Shown: piece after piece, positions 63,342 to 64,000 of the stretch
Layout of the letters: each line of letters opens with the position of its first letter
How positions within the stretch are numbered: the stretch's first letter is position 1
Assembly (NCBI RefSeq): GCF_003032475.1
Contig: NZ_CP028369.1
Span: forward strand, 1,178,001 to 1,242,000
Length of the DNA: 64,000 nt
DNA from: Streptomyces sp. P3
GTDB lineage: Bacteria > Actinomycetota > Actinomycetes > Streptomycetales > Streptomycetaceae
Direction: 5' to 3'
Program-made: the position numbers and the translations under genes
Notes under the pieces: generated by a model
The model's database searches: none
What the model saw: only the letters and a program-made list of their open reading frames with translations
Told to the model about the DNA's origin: nothing

Positions 63342-64000
63342 TCACTTCGGCATGGAAGTAAGGACAACGTAAGGCGGATCGATACCGTTCTTGTATTTGA
63401 GAATCACCTTGACGCTGTGGGTTTCATGAGCAGTGGTCGAACCGCTCGGGATGGTTCTTCCCGTGACGTAGTCGAACTCCACGGGGTCCAGTTCAAGCTT
63501 CGAACTGTCGGACCGTGGCCGCGACAGCCACTTCTCGATCTTCTCTGGATTATTGACCCCGGTATTAGGTTTGCCAGCGTTCGCAGGAGTGTTGGACGGG
63601 CCGATCTCATCCATGGCGCTCTGCGTCGCCTTTTGTGCTGTGGCAAGGTCCGTGAACGTAGAAGCGGCGGTGATTCCTGGCTGGTCCCGCAGCCGGTTCA
63701 CGAGCTGCGCGTCGGACTGCCCGACGTGCTTGTCGATCACATGGCTTCCATGCACGCCCTCCTGGTTCGCCAGGTCAACCGTGTAGAAATGATTGTCCTT
63801 TTCCTCCCCTGCGACCGTGTAGAGCGGCTGTCCCTTGAAGTCATTGAGCGAGCGGGCTCCGAATGCCTCGGCCCGTGCCTCTTCCGCAGAGTAGGTTGGG
63901 ACGCTGCGCTTCGCCTCCTCCAGCGCGGGCTTCAGTTTCGTCAGCCCGTCGCCGAGGCCGTGTATCTCGCGGTTGTAGGAGTCCACCGCGCTGTTCAGGC
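63342..64000 (-). CDS. C-terminal part of a polymorphic toxin with an RNase A-like tip (5' end outside window)
   Basis: The frame is open past position 64000, so the visible ~219 residues are only the tail of a larger protein. The final ~150 residues form a bacterial RNase A-like toxin domain: SHVIDKHVGQSDAQLVNRLR carries the expected catalytic His/Lys motif, then TAASTFTDLATAQKATQ and a last strand YVVLTSMPK. The preceding part (DSYNREIHGLGDGLTKLKPALEEAK) is a helical linker toward the missing N-terminal delivery region. Expected to cleave RNA in target cells and to need the immunity protein encoded next. Confidence 0.7.
   Translation of the reverse strand, partial: LNSAVDSYNREIHGLGDGLTKLKPALEEAKRSVPTYSAEEARAEAFGARSLNDFKGQPLYTVAGEEKDNHFYTVDLANQEGVHGSHVIDKHVGQSDAQLVNRLRDQPGITAASTFTDLATAQKATQSAMDEIGPSNTPANAGKPNTGVNNPEKIEKWLSRPRSDSSKLELDPVEFDYVTGRTIPSGSTTAHETHSVKVILKYKNGIDPPYVVLTSMPK

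Overview
The window is a high-GC actinomycete chromosome segment and almost certainly Streptomyces. The evidence is extreme GC bias at third codon positions, frequent GTG starts, purine-rich ribosome binding sites, and sporulation regulators that identify the genus (bldM next to a divergent whiD, with an ECF sigma factor and guaB beside them). From memory, the gene order from icmB (2.6 kb) to whiD (53.7 kb) matches the S. coelicolor SCO4800-SCO4767 block, so most of the window is conserved core. The last 7 kb (57.3-64 kb) is accessory.

Layout. 0-5 kb: the end of a SWIM-type gene, a DUF5691 gene, the cobalamin-binding subunit of isobutyryl-CoA mutase and a lipase. 5-20 kb: cell-envelope genes. 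These are an M23 peptidase, two NlpC/P60 proteins (one with Ser in place of the catalytic Cys), PcrA helicase, an alpha/beta hydrolase, a TDT-family transporter, and a PspC histidine kinase/response regulator pair divergent from a PspC/LiaF-like membrane protein. 20-28 kb: DoxX, a large membrane protein, DUF4429, class II aldolase, a PPOX-fold protein, guaA, a chorismate mutase with an apparent leader-peptide attenuator, and an LAETG wall-anchored protein. 28-43 kb: GMC oxidoreductase, succinate-semialdehyde dehydrogenase and five consecutive Hanks-type kinases on the minus strand. One of the five is a pseudokinase. 43-54 kb: serine hydrolase, glpD, a nucleotide-sugar dehydrogenase homologue without its catalytic residues, guaB3, guaB, ECF sigma factor, bldM, whiD. 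54-57 kb: LysR, MOSC, SDR and a SnoaL-like gene.

57-64 kb is younger. It holds a headless gene remnant, a WhiJ-type XRE/DUF397 pair, a winged-helix protein, a frameshifted HATPase gene and the 3' end of a polymorphic-toxin locus. In that locus an RNase A-like toxin tip is followed by its probable immunity gene, then a truncated second RNase A-like module, then a CdiI-like immunity gene. This is the classic tip-plus-orphan-module arrangement.

How it fits together. Much of the window serves envelope building and its control: peptidoglycan hydrolases, PspC signalling, membrane kinases with related external domains, and developmental regulators. Purine synthesis (guaA, guaB, guaB3) is interleaved. 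The main observations are the toxin cassette, the chorismate mutase attenuator, a 45-bp element inserted in the same frame into two unrelated genes, and three predicted dead enzymes (NlpC/P60, kinase, sugar dehydrogenase). All functional calls come from reading the sequence; no database search was run.
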